Positions 1 through 6,365 of a DNA stretch of 8,145 nucleotides are shown here, in pieces. Origin of the DNA: an uncultured Eubacteriales bacterium (GTDB lineage Bacteria; Bacillota; Clostridia; Oscillospirales; Acutalibacteraceae); NCBI GenBank assembly GCA_934465125.1, contig CAKSKO010000045.1:1-8145 (forward strand). The letters are read 5' to 3'. Position numbers and translations under genes: made by a program. Positions within the stretch are counted from its first letter, which is position 1. Each line of letters begins with the position of its first letter. The notes beneath the pieces were generated by a model. The model was not told the origin of the DNA. It made no database searches and saw nothing but the letters and a program-made list of their open reading frames with translations.

Positions 1-525
1 TTGAATCCGGATGCCCTTTCCTGCCGTATAAACGGGTATAACATAAACGAAATGTGCGAAATGGAGTTTTCCACACTTCGGTATGAGCTTGATAAGATTC
101 ACGATGAGTGAACCGTAGGGGTTTTTGAACAACTCAAGGCTGCCCTTGACCGCATGATTGACATCGGGCTTCCGTATCTCTTTATGAACCTTCAAAGCTC
201 GACCCTTTCGGGTAGCGAGGAGCAAAGGCTGAAGCTTGTCTGTTACATGGAAAGTTCGCTGTGCGGAATGATCTACATTTTCGACGAGCCGAGCACCAGA
301 ATGTACCCAATGGATGCTCACCGTATGTCACGTGTCCTCCAAAAACTCCGAGACAAGGGCAATACCGTTCTATTCGTGGAGCATGATAAGGATATCATCA
401 GTATTGCCGACGAGATGACCGACATCGGACTGCTGGCGGGCAAAAACGGCGGACAGGTGCTGTTTTAGAGAAGCTATGAGGACTTGTTCATCAGCGGAAT
501 CAAAAAATTTCAATCTGGGTCTTGA
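1..525 (+). pseudogene. 3' remnant of a UvrA-like ABC ATPase (drug-resistance type), left end outside the window
   Basis: Reading frame 1 gives a continuous UvrA-like C-terminal half once stops are ignored. An insertion-domain-like stretch is followed by IDIGLPYL, the ABC signature region TLSGSEEQR (family usually TLSGGE-QR), the Walker B region IYIFDEPS, then LRDKGNTVLFVEHDKD with the H-loop histidine, and an ADEMTDIG tail. Two in-frame stops break it: TGA at 109-111 and TAG at 466-468. The TAG sits where relatives usually carry a glutamine or glutamate, and family-like residues (SYEDL) continue after it until TGA at 523-525. The signature glycine is also replaced by serine. Stand-alone UvrA-like ATPases of this kind are common in Clostridia and are often linked to antibiotic tolerance rather than excision repair; that role is family knowledge, not shown here. 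A shorter open frame from 154 to 468 remains but lacks Walker A, so it would not be active. The final stop overlaps the -35 box of the merR promoter. Confidence 0.85.
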
Positions 526-552
526 CTCTCACACTGTGGCAGGTATTAGAAT
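522..552 (+). promoter_or_regulatory. MerR-type promoter of the merR gene, 19-nt spacer with a dyad
   Basis: TTGACT (522-527) and TAGAAT (547-552) are separated by 19 nt. That over-long spacer is the hallmark of promoters activated by MerR-family proteins, which untwist the DNA to realign the boxes. The spacer carries an imperfect dyad, CTCACACTGTGGCAG (528-542), centred on the T at 535, where the regulator dimer would bind. The site lies 43 nt upstream of the merR start codon, so self-regulation is the simplest reading. What is seen is the boxes, the spacing and the dyad; binding by this MerR is inferred. Confidence 0.75.
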
Positions 553-594
553 AAACACGAGCTCAAATGAAATCAGCAAACAGGAGGTACCGCC

Positions 595-1410
595 GTGCTG
601 AAAATAGGAGAATTTTCAAAGTTGTCCAGAGTCAGCGTCAGAATGTTACGCCACTACGATGAGATCGGTCTTTTAAAGCCTGCCGAAATCGATCGCTTCA
701 CCGACTACCGATATTACAGAGAGGACCGGCTCCCGACGGTTTGCCGTATTACGGCACTGAAGGATATGGGATTTTCACTTGCGGATATTATTAGAATTCT
801 TGAAATCTATGATGACAAAAAGAAACTGGAAAGGTACTTTTCTGATAGGTACAAGGAACTTGAACGGTTATCGCAGGATACGGCACACAAACTGACACTT
901 CTGGATGCAGCCTGGAAAAGGCTGAGAAAGGAAGAAAGTATGAATTACAATGTCACAATCAAAACCATCCCGGCACGCTATGCCGCAACCGTGCGGATGA
1001 CCATCCCTAGCTATGAGGATGAGGGATGGGTGTGGAGCACGATGATGTCTGAAACCGGCCATATGAAGCTCGTTGATGCAGATCCATGCCTCTGTGCAGC
1101 CACCTTCCTTGACGGAGAATACAAGGAGAAGAATGTGGAACTGCTGGCTTGGAAAACCGTGAAGGGAAATTACCCCGACACCGAGCACGTGAAATTCGCA
1201 ACACTGCCGGAAGTTACGGTTGCAAGCTGTACCTTCAAGGGCAGCTATCATTTGATCACGGAGGTGTATGCTGCCGTTGTCGCATGGCTTGATGTGAACG
1301 GATACGAAAGTGCAGGACCAATGTTCAATATTTATCATGTCAGCCCGCACGAAACGCAGAATCCGGATGAATTCGTAACCGAGGTTTGCTATCCGGTGAA
1401 AGTGAAATAA
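595..1410 (+). CDS. MerR-family transcriptional regulator with C-terminal GyrI-like (BmrR-type) ligand-binding domain
   Basis: A 271-residue DNA-binding regulator. Residues 1-70 form the MerR winged helix-turn-helix (start MLKIGEFSKL, then the typical SVRMLRHYDEIGLLKP and DYRYY). Residues 75-112 are a charged helix expected to make the dimer coiled coil. Residues about 116-270 match the GyrI-like effector domain, ending in the family pattern FVTEVCYPVKV with a conserved acidic residue (E263). Proteins of this architecture, such as BmrR, bind hydrophobic or cationic drugs and activate efflux or tolerance genes; the ligand here cannot be read from the sequence. The start is GTG at 595, chosen because AGGAGG (582-587) lies 7 nt upstream. 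The gene has its own MerR-type promoter and is closed by a strong terminator, so it appears to be transcribed alone. Its likely former partner is the dead UvrA-like ATPase immediately upstream. The frame is intact. Confidence 0.92.
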   Translation: MLKIGEFSKLSRVSVRMLRHYDEIGLLKPAEIDRFTDYRYYREDRLPTVCRITALKDMGFSLADIIRILEIYDDKKKLERYFSDRYKELERLSQDTAHKLTLLDAAWKRLRKEESMNYNVTIKTIPARYAATVRMTIPSYEDEGWVWSTMMSETGHMKLVDADPCLCAATFLDGEYKEKNVELLAWKTVKGNYPDTEHVKFATLPEVTVASCTFKGSYHLITEVYAAVVAWLDVNGYESAGPMFNIYHVSPHETQNPDEFVTEVCYPVKVK

Positions 1411-1436
1411 TTCAGCGTTGGGCTACCGTATATTAA

Positions 1437-1486
1437 ACAATTACACCCGTTCTGATTTTTAGGGGTAGGTGTAATTGTGTTTTTTT
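1437..1486 (+). terminator. Rho-independent terminator after merR
   Basis: A perfect 11-bp inverted repeat pairs ACAATTACACC (1437-1447) with GGTGTAATTGT (1468-1478) across a 20-nt loop. It is followed by G and a run of seven T (1480-1486). It lies 26 nt after the merR stop codon and separates merR from the tetR promoter. The left side has no A-run, so it probably works only on the + strand. Confidence 0.85.
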
Positions 1487-1507
1487 GTGTAATATTTTCT
1501 AAAAACC

Positions 1508-1536
1508 TCGACAACCTATCGTTTGGTAGGTATAAT
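1508..1536 (+). promoter_or_regulatory. tetR promoter with internal palindromic operator
   Basis: TCGACA (1508-1513) and a perfect TATAAT (1531-1536) are separated by 17 nt, close to the vegetative sigma factor consensus. The spacer holds a 14-bp dyad, ACCTATCGTTTGGT (1514-1527), of the form ACCnAnCGnTnGGT centred on CG. A repressor bound there would block RNA polymerase. Position and symmetry fit the operator of a self-repressing TetR protein. A near copy lies at 3347-3360 ahead of the ABC exporter genes. Confidence 0.8.
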
Positions 1537-1576
1537 ATTACCGTGAGCATCTTTGATTACAGGAGGACCATGTTAT

Positions 1577-2206
1577 ATGGAAATGAGTAATACAAAGCAG
1601 GGGATACTGAATGTGGCTTTGACGCTTTTCTCGACGCAAGGATATGAGGCTACCTCCGTTTCGGAGATTGCCGAGTTGGTCGGCATCCGTAAGGCCTCGC
1701 TTTACAGCCATTTTGCAGGCAAGCAGGAAATTCTGGATTCTCTTATGCAAAATGTGCTGGAGCAATACGAAAAACATTCGATTTTTGTGCGGGCGGATTG
1801 GGATGATCCCGATTTTACAAAAGATAAGCAGGATATTACACCCAGTGCGGTAATACAGATGGTTGTCGGGCAGGTTCGATATATTCTTCATGATCCGGTT
1901 ATCAGCAAAGGGAGAAAACTGCTTACGATTGAGCAGTTTCAAAATTCGCAGATGGCAAAAATCCAAACCAAGCAGAACTACACGGATGTTATGCACTATT
2001 TCACGGGGCTTGTGTGCTTTCTCATCCGTCAGGGAAAGTTAGTTGACTGTGACCCCGAAATGATAGCTGCGCAACTCTGTCTGCCGATTTCCGTTTGGAT
2101 TAACCTTTGTGATCGTGAGCCGGAGCGTGAGGATGAGGCGATGGCACTGATTGAGCGACATATACGGCAGTTTTTCAAGCTATATCAGCCAAAGAACAGT
2201 GATTAA
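1577..2206 (+). CDS. TetR/AcrR-family transcriptional repressor
   Basis: A 209-residue protein. Residues about 7-53 form the TetR DNA-binding domain: ILNVALTLFSTQGYEATSVSEIAELVG, then the recognition helix IRKASLYSHFAGKQEIL. The rest is a helical ligand and dimer domain that is poorly conserved in this family, so the inducer is unknown. ATG at 1577 was chosen because AGGAGG (1561-1566) ends 10 nt upstream; an in-frame TTG at 1553 lies before that ribosome site and is unlikely. The promoter contains a palindrome fitting self-repression, and the same motif recurs before the ABC exporter at 3521, so this protein probably controls the exporter. The stop is 43 nt before the broken GyrI-like gene with no terminator seen between them, so the two may have been cotranscribed. 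The reading frame is intact. Confidence 0.92.
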   Translation: MEMSNTKQGILNVALTLFSTQGYEATSVSEIAELVGIRKASLYSHFAGKQEILDSLMQNVLEQYEKHSIFVRADWDDPDFTKDKQDITPSAVIQMVVGQVRYILHDPVISKGRKLLTIEQFQNSQMAKIQTKQNYTDVMHYFTGLVCFLIRQGKLVDCDPEMIAAQLCLPISVWINLCDREPEREDEAMALIERHIRQFFKLYQPKNSD

Positions 2207-2249
2207 ACGGTGAAAAATTGCTGCACGGCTGAATATCATGGAGGATATT

Positions 2250-2789
2250 GTGGCTTTTGATTTCAAAAAAGAATACAAAGAATTTTATATACCCAAGAAC
2301 AAGCCGGAGATCGTAGCAGTACCGGTGGCAAACTATATTTCCATGAGTGGGATCGGCGATCCTAACGAAAAAGGCGGTGTTTATCAACGTGCCAACGGCA
2401 TTTTATATGCCGTTGCCTATACCCTGAAAATGAGTTATAAAACAGATCGCAGAATCGATGGCTTTTACAAATATGTGGTTTCTCCCATGGAGAGGGTTTG
2501 GTGGTAAGATGGTGTGGGTGGCATTGACTATTCGGATAAATCCATATTTCACTGGATTTTCATGATTCGTCTGCCTGCCTTTATCACGAAAACAGACCTT
2601 GCTTGGACGGTGGAAACGGCAACAAAAAAACGGATTCCTCCCGAGCGGAGTTTTTGGCTGTAGATGAGGGCTTGTGTGTTCAGATTATGCACATCGGATC
2701 GTTTGACAACGAACCTGCAACCGTGGCATTGATGGAAAACGAATGGGCATGAGAATGATTTTCAAGACAACAGACTGCAGTATGGCGGT
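2250..2789 (+). pseudogene. Broken stand-alone GyrI-like small-molecule-binding protein
   Basis: The frame from GTG 2250 (after GGAGG at 2240-2244) begins VAFDFKKEYKEFY, the usual start of the roughly 210-residue single-domain GyrI-like family, and continues through a typical MSGIGDPNEKGG stretch to VVSPMERVWW. TAA at 2505-2507 then replaces what is usually a glutamine codon. Family sequence resumes in the same frame (DGVGGIDYSDKS, then IRLPAFITKTDLAW and ATKK). It next needs a shift near 2650 to read FLAVDEGLCVQIMHIGSFDNEPATVALM, and another near 2740 to read NGHENDFQDNRL. The last 30 or so residues, including the usual HHEIYLSDPR-type end, are missing because a GrpB-family fragment begins instead. 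GyrI-like proteins bind drugs or other small molecules, and some protect DNA gyrase. With a stop, two shifts and a lost C-terminus this copy is dead. An alternative ATG at 2238 has a poorer ribosome site position. Confidence 0.85.
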
Positions 2790-2798
2790 TGAAACGAT

Positions 2799-3269
2799 GT
2801 GGCAAAACCAATTATTGATATTCTTGTAGAAGTCCCGCGTGATATTGGTTTGCTTGAATGTAAAAAGAGTATTATACAAAACAGTTATATCTGTATGTCG
2901 GAGCAAAAAGACAGAATATCTTTCAACAAAGGCTATACCGAAACCGGCTTCGCCGAGCGTGTATTTCATTTGCATTTGAGATATGACGGAGATAACGATG
3001 AACTCTATTTTCGAGATTATCTGAATGAACATCCCACTGCCGCAAAGGAATACGAAACATTGAAATTGATACTTTGAAAACAATGCGAGCACGACAGAGA
3101 AGGCTACACCAATGCGAAAACCGAATTCGTTCGGAAATACACCGAAGAGGCAAAACATGATTTCGGTTCCGGCAGTGACGGAGTTATCAGAATGAAAAAG
3201 TGTAAGCCATTCACAAAGCGGAATTTGCAAAGGGAGTGGAAATTATATGTGTATGGAATGTTATGTTAA
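2799..3269 (+). pseudogene. N-terminally truncated GrpB-family (UPF0157) gene remnant
   Basis: The frame starting near 2799 reads AKPIIDILVEVP, a hallmark of the GrpB/UPF0157 family, whose fold resembles nucleotidyltransferases. It continues with FNKGYTETGFAERVFHLHLRY, then LYFRDYLNEHPTAAKEYETLKLIL. TGA at 3075-3077 interrupts it where relatives usually have glutamine or a similar residue. Beyond the stop, in the same frame, family sequence continues (HDREGYTNAKTEFVRKYTEEA) to about 3170, then unrelated residues run to TAA at 3267-3269. Relatives are about 170-180 residues, so roughly the first 60-70 are absent, including the GSTSIPGL-type motif that normally precedes AKPIID. The GTG at 2799 has no ribosome site. 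The truncation point coincides with the loss of the GyrI-like C-terminus, so one deletion probably fused the two genes. The family's biochemical role is not well established. Confidence 0.85.
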
Positions 3270-3336
3270 TGAAAACAGAAAAATGCCATTGTTAAATCTA
3301 TTGGATTGTCTAGAAAATCACACGCAATATATTTGA
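3247..3336 (+). CDS. Possible 29-residue small ORF or truncated gene start, unknown function
   Basis: ATG at 3247 follows AGGGAG (3231-3236) by 10 nt and opens a 29-codon frame starting MCMECYVNENRK and ending at TGA 3334-3336. I do not recognise it. It has a usable ribosome site but no promoter that I can see. It could be the surviving start of a lost gene whose remainder was replaced by the regulatory region of the ABC exporter; the proposed exporter promoter boxes overlap its 3' end. It may equally be chance, given its small size and position in gene debris. Confidence 0.25.
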   Translation: MCMECYVNENRKMPLLNLLDCLENHTQYI

Positions 3337-3360
3337 TTGTATAAATACCGAACGATAGGT
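3317..3360 (+). promoter_or_regulatory. Candidate ABC-exporter promoter with second TetR operator at the transcription start
   Basis: ATCACA (3317-3322) and TATAAA (3340-3345) are 17 nt apart and could form a promoter reading toward the exporter genes. Directly downstream, covering the expected start of transcription, ACCGAACGATAGGT (3347-3360) matches the reverse complement of the tetR operator at 13 of 14 positions. The match extends to 16 of 17 over 3346-3362 and then stops. It keeps the ACCnAnCGnTnGGT symmetry. A repressor site over +1 is a common arrangement. The operator match is seen directly; the promoter boxes are weaker, and use by this TetR is inferred. Confidence 0.65.
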
Positions 3361-3520
3361 TGCCATAAAGAAACTTGGATAATACATGTAATGCAGTGCA
3401 TTTACAAAACGGGTACAAATAAATAAAAAAATGCCTATATGAAACGCCGTCGTTTTTGTAAAACATCTGTGTAAATTGATAATGTCATTCTATATGTGAT
3501 TGTAAAGGAGAAAGTAAAAA
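3361..3520 (+). promoter_or_regulatory. Long leader before the ABC exporter, with an inverted repeat and a second candidate promoter
   Basis: About 160 nt without a gene lies between the operator and the exporter start codon. It holds a near-perfect inverted repeat, TGTAATGCA/TGCATTTACA (3387-3406, one bulged base), which could be a hairpin or another protein site. It also holds a candidate promoter, TTGTAA (3456-3461) and GATAAT (3478-3483) with a 16-nt spacer, which would start about 30 nt before the start codon. A short AAACG-CCGT-CGTTT hairpin near 3442-3455 is too weak to call a terminator. Confidence 0.35.
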
Positions 3521-4234
3521 ATGCTAAAAATCGAACATCTAACAAAAATCTACGGTGATAAAAAAGCAGTAGATAATCTGACATTACATATCCGTCCCGG
3601 TGAGATCTACGGTTTTATCGGTCATAACGGCGCGGGTAAAACCACAACGCTGAAATCTGTAGTCGGTATTTTGCAGTTTGACGAGGGAGAGATTATGATT
3701 GACGGAAAGTCCATCCGAATCTCTCCGCTTGATTGCAAACGGAAAATTGCCTACATCCCCGATAATCCCGATCTGTATGACTATATGACCGGCATCAAAT
3801 ATCTGAACTTTATCGCGGATATTTTCGGTGTCAGTGCCGGGGATCGTCAGGCGCGAATTCATCAATACGCCGACATCTTTGAACTGACTGCCGATTTGGC
3901 ACAGCCCATCGCTGCCTATTCCCACGGTATGAAACAAAAGCTGGCGGTCATTGCGGCTTGGCTGCATCAGCCGAAGCTCATCATTATGGATGAACCCTTT
4001 GTCGGATTGGACCCAAAAGCGTCACACCTGCTCAAAAGCATGATGCGCGAGGTCTGCGATGCAGGCGGTGCAATCTTCTTTTCCACCCATGTGCTGGAAG
4101 TTGCCGAAAAGCTCTGTGATAAGGTGGCGATTATCAAAGGCGGAAAACTGATCCGCTCCGGCACCATGGAGGAAGTTCGCGGTGATGACTCTTTGGAAGC
4201 AGTATTCCTTGAGCTGGAGGGAGAATCATGCTAA
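3521..4234 (+). CDS. ABC transporter ATP-binding protein (EcsA-like, ABC-2 exporter class)
   Basis: A 237-residue ATPase that would power the permease encoded next to it at the inner face of the membrane. Motifs in order: Walker A GHNGAGKT (34-41); signature YSHGMKQK (133-140, the SHGM variant seen in EcsA-like ATPases instead of LSGGQ); Walker B LIIMDEP (153-159); D-loop GLDP (162-165); H-loop histidine 190 in FFSTHVLEV. The usual Q-loop glutamine is absent, with IPDNPDLY (79-86) at that place, as in the EcsA-like group where IPE/IPD-P is common. Length is normal. The start is ATG at 3521, with AAGGAG (3505-3510) 10 nt upstream. It overlaps the permease gene by 7 nt, a sign of translational coupling. 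A copy of the tetR operator lies 160 nt upstream, so the TetR at 1577 probably represses it. The substrate cannot be inferred; peptides, lipids or drugs are all possible for this class. Confidence 0.93.
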   Translation: MLKIEHLTKIYGDKKAVDNLTLHIRPGEIYGFIGHNGAGKTTTLKSVVGILQFDEGEIMIDGKSIRISPLDCKRKIAYIPDNPDLYDYMTGIKYLNFIADIFGVSAGDRQARIHQYADIFELTADLAQPIAAYSHGMKQKLAVIAAWLHQPKLIIMDEPFVGLDPKASHLLKSMMREVCDAGGAIFFSTHVLEVAEKLCDKVAIIKGGKLIRSGTMEEVRGDDSLEAVFLELEGESC

Positions 4235-5829
4235 AGCTTCTTTTGAAAAAACAGATGACGGAAATATTTCGTAACTACTTTTATAACTCCAAAAAGAACT
4301 GCGCCCGCTCAAAGGCAGGGATCATCGCCTACATTGTTCTGTTCGTGCTGATTATGGTCGGCCTACTCGGAGGAACATTTACTATTCTTTCACAGACAAT
4401 CTGTGAACCGTTGGCAGCAGTCCAAATGGAGTGGCTCTATTTTGCGCTGATGGGATTGTTGGCGGTTTTTCTGGGAACCTTCGGCAGCGTTTTCACTACC
4501 TACTCCTGCCTGTATCTTCCAAAGGATAACGACCTGATGCTGTCCTTGCCCATTCCGGTAAATGTGCTGATGGTTTCCCGGCTTTTAACCGTCTATCTCA
4601 TGGGTGTTATGTATTCTGCTGTCGTTATCCTGCCTGCGGTGATCATCTACTGGATGAAAGAAACTATGTCGATCGTGACGATTTTCGGCGGTTTGTTATT
4701 GATGCTGCTGATTTCCGTTTCTGTACTGACTTTGTCCTGTGTTTTGGGTTGGGTAGTGGCAAAAATCAGCCAAAATCTGAAGAATAGAAGTTTTATTACC
4801 GTTGTGATCTCTCTGGCCTTCTTCGGCGGATACTATTTCGTCTATTATAAGGCACAGATACTGATTCGGGATCTGATTGCTAATGCCGCCGTATATGGTG
4901 AAAAGATCAAAGGTTCAGCTTATCCAATGTACTTGTTTGGCCGAGTCGGCACCGGGAGTGGTGTGGCTATGCTGGTTGTATCCGCCGCAGTTTTTGCCCT
5001 TTTCGCCTTGATTTGGGTGCTGATCTCTCGCAGTTTTTTGAAAATCGCCACCTCTTCCGGGCAAACAGGCAAGCGAGTCTACAAAAAAATCTCAGTAAAG
5101 CAGAAAAGTATCTTCGGATCACTTTTGACAAAGGAATTCGGCCGGTTTCTGTCCAGCCCGCTATATATGCTCAACTGTGGTCTTGGTACTTTGCTGCTGC
5201 CTGCCGGCGGGATACTGTTTCTTTGTAAGGGTGGCTTCATGGTTTCGGTATTAAACGAGGTGTTCGGAGAGAGGGGCGAATGTACGCCACTGCTGCTTTG
5301 CGCACTCGTTTGTCTCTTGGCATCTATGAACGACATGGCAGTGCCTTCCGTTTCACTGGAAGGCAAAAGCCTTTGGCTCATACAGTCTCTGCCGGTAACG
5401 CCCCGGCAAGTATTGCGGGCAAAATTGAGCGTACAGCTTCTTTTGACCGCGATCCCTGTTTGCTTCTGCCTGGTTTGTATGTGGTTTATCTACCCGTATT
5501 CCGGTTTGGGAATATTGATGACGGTATTTGTTTCCCTTACTTATGTACTTTTTTCCGCCCTGCTTTCTATGTTCTTGGGGCTGACCATGGCAAATCTGAC
5601 ATGGATCAATGAGATGACCCCGATCAAGCAGAATGCCGGTGTCGTGTTCGCCATGTTAAGCGGCTTTGTCTATGCGATGTTGCTCTGCGCAGGATTTATG
5701 TTACTGAATGGATGGAAACTGGGATTTGCGGGATATATGACACTTGTCGGAACAGTGACGCTGATCCCGTGTGCTTTGCTGTGGTGTTGGCTGAAAAACA
5801 GGGGGTGCAGACGTTTTACGTCCCTGTAA
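4228..5829 (+). CDS. ABC-2/EcsB-like exporter permease, about 12 membrane segments
   Basis: A 533-residue integral membrane protein that forms the channel of the exporter. Hydrophobic segments lie near residues 32-54, 69-93, 113-141, 147-178, 188-207, 245-268, 314-334, 353-369, 402-422, 427-451, 470-493 and 500-521. Two similar cytoplasmic stretches, LPKDNDLMLSLPIPVNVLMVSRLL (97-120) in the first half and SLEGKSLWLIQSLPVTPRQVLRAKL (376-400) in the second, look like duplicated coupling segments, so one chain may hold two six-helix halves. The start ATG at 4228 has GGAGGG (4216-4221) 6 nt upstream, inside the end of the ATPase gene, and overlaps its stop (ATGCTAA). The operon seems to end here; no strong terminator follows. 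No lesion is visible. The exact permease family is uncertain; the pairing with an EcsA-like ATPase is clear. Confidence 0.88.
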   Translation: MLKLLLKKQMTEIFRNYFYNSKKNCARSKAGIIAYIVLFVLIMVGLLGGTFTILSQTICEPLAAVQMEWLYFALMGLLAVFLGTFGSVFTTYSCLYLPKDNDLMLSLPIPVNVLMVSRLLTVYLMGVMYSAVVILPAVIIYWMKETMSIVTIFGGLLLMLLISVSVLTLSCVLGWVVAKISQNLKNRSFITVVISLAFFGGYYFVYYKAQILIRDLIANAAVYGEKIKGSAYPMYLFGRVGTGSGVAMLVVSAAVFALFALIWVLISRSFLKIATSSGQTGKRVYKKISVKQKSIFGSLLTKEFGRFLSSPLYMLNCGLGTLLLPAGGILFLCKGGFMVSVLNEVFGERGECTPLLLCALVCLLASMNDMAVPSVSLEGKSLWLIQSLPVTPRQVLRAKLSVQLLLTAIPVCFCLVCMWFIYPYSGLGILMTVFVSLTYVLFSALLSMFLGLTMANLTWINEMTPIKQNAGVVFAMLSGFVYAMLLCAGFMLLNGWKLGFAGYMTLVGTVTLIPCALLWCWLKNRGCRRFTSL

Positions 5830-5901
5830 AGCCCGAAAGAAAAGATAGATTGTAAATTGAAACGTAATACTGTTTATAACATTTGCTTGGCATCGGCAGT
5901 T

Positions 5902-5930
5902 TTTTCAGCAGAATGCATTCTGTGTATACT
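5902..5930 (+). promoter_or_regulatory. Candidate promoter with a perfect 14-bp palindrome filling the spacer
   Basis: TTTTCA (5902-5907) and TATACT (5925-5930) are 17 nt apart. The spacer contains the perfect palindrome CAGAATGCATTCTG (5909-5922). The position between the boxes suggests a repressor operator for the gene pair starting at 5971. An alternative -35, TTGGCA (5887-5892), would pair with CAGAAT inside the palindrome. It does not match the TetR operator motif of this window, so a different regulator would be needed. Confidence 0.5.
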
Positions 5931-5970
5931 GTTCAGAACACCGATTACATATTAGGTAAGGGTAGATACT

Positions 5971-6365
5971 ATGATAAAACTGAAATTCATCATACCTATA
6001 TTTGTTCTGCTCATGGAAGCGGGGTTTGCTGCTATTCTGATTTTTAACAATCAGGAGAACTTTATGGGTAATCGTGTAAAAATCCGGATTCCTATATGCT
6101 GAATATTGAGCGCATGAATGGGACCGATCTGCACACACTTGAACTCAAAGCCGACGATACGCTCCAAATTCAATTTGAAATTCAAAAAGGTTCGCGGTAC
6201 ATGGAAATTAAGTCACCGGACGGAACGGTGATGTACGCAGGTAATGGTAAAAGAACAACCGGTTTTACCGTAAACATTTCCGAAAGCTGCGTTTATTCTG
6301 TTGTGGTGGAAGCGCGGCATGCAAAAGAATTTATTCATATTCAGATTAAGTGGGAAACACAATGA
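5971..6365 (+). pseudogene. Small membrane-anchored beta-rich protein, frameshifted by one base
   Basis: ATG at 5971, with AAGGG (5958-5962) 8 nt upstream, opens a frame whose residues 3-26 form a hydrophobic signal or anchor segment (LKFIIPIFVLLMEAGFAAILIF). This frame dies at TGA 6103-6105. The other reading, shifted at the A-run 6078-6082, runs on smoothly as NPDSYMLNIERMNGTDLHTLEL to the stop at 6363-6365. One missing A explains the break, so the intact protein would be about 131 residues: an anchor followed by an outside domain of alternating strands (MEIKSPDGTVMYAGNG, then TGFTVNISESCVYSVVVEA) resembling a small beta-sandwich. I do not recognise the family, and no lipobox cysteine is seen. 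Its stop overlaps the next start (ATGA), so it was translated together with the DUF2975-like protein. A second ribosome site and in-frame ATG lie at 6053-6066. With only one lesion, a sequencing error or a very recent mutation are both possible. Confidence 0.65.

Noticed and set aside
1553..1576. TTG at 1553 as the tetR start
   Set aside because: It lies upstream of the AGGAGG at 1561-1566, which is properly placed only for ATG 1577.
1538..1996. 152-residue minus-strand frame opposite tetR, and similar frames opposite merR and the ATPase
   Set aside because: They are antisense shadows of well-supported + strand genes and show no family features.
2685..3230. 181-residue open frame on the minus strand
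   Set aside because: It lies opposite the GyrI and GrpB remnants, whose protein similarity is clear on the + strand. It has no recognisable domain and no convincing ribosome site.
3338..3366. Promoter on the minus strand around the second operator (ATGGCA, 17 nt, TATACA)
   Set aside because: The boxes match weakly and no leftward gene lies in 2250-3300. The resemblance to the tetR promoter follows mainly from the shared operator.
5881..5905. Terminator for the ABC operon ending in TTTTTT
   Set aside because: The best stem before the T-run is about four base pairs (TGCT with GGCA), too weak to call.
6076..6084. Programmed -1 frameshift at GTAAAAATC in the 5971 gene
   Set aside because: The run is only five A, it does not make a standard slippery heptamer in frame, and no downstream stimulatory hairpin is evident. 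A lost A is simpler.
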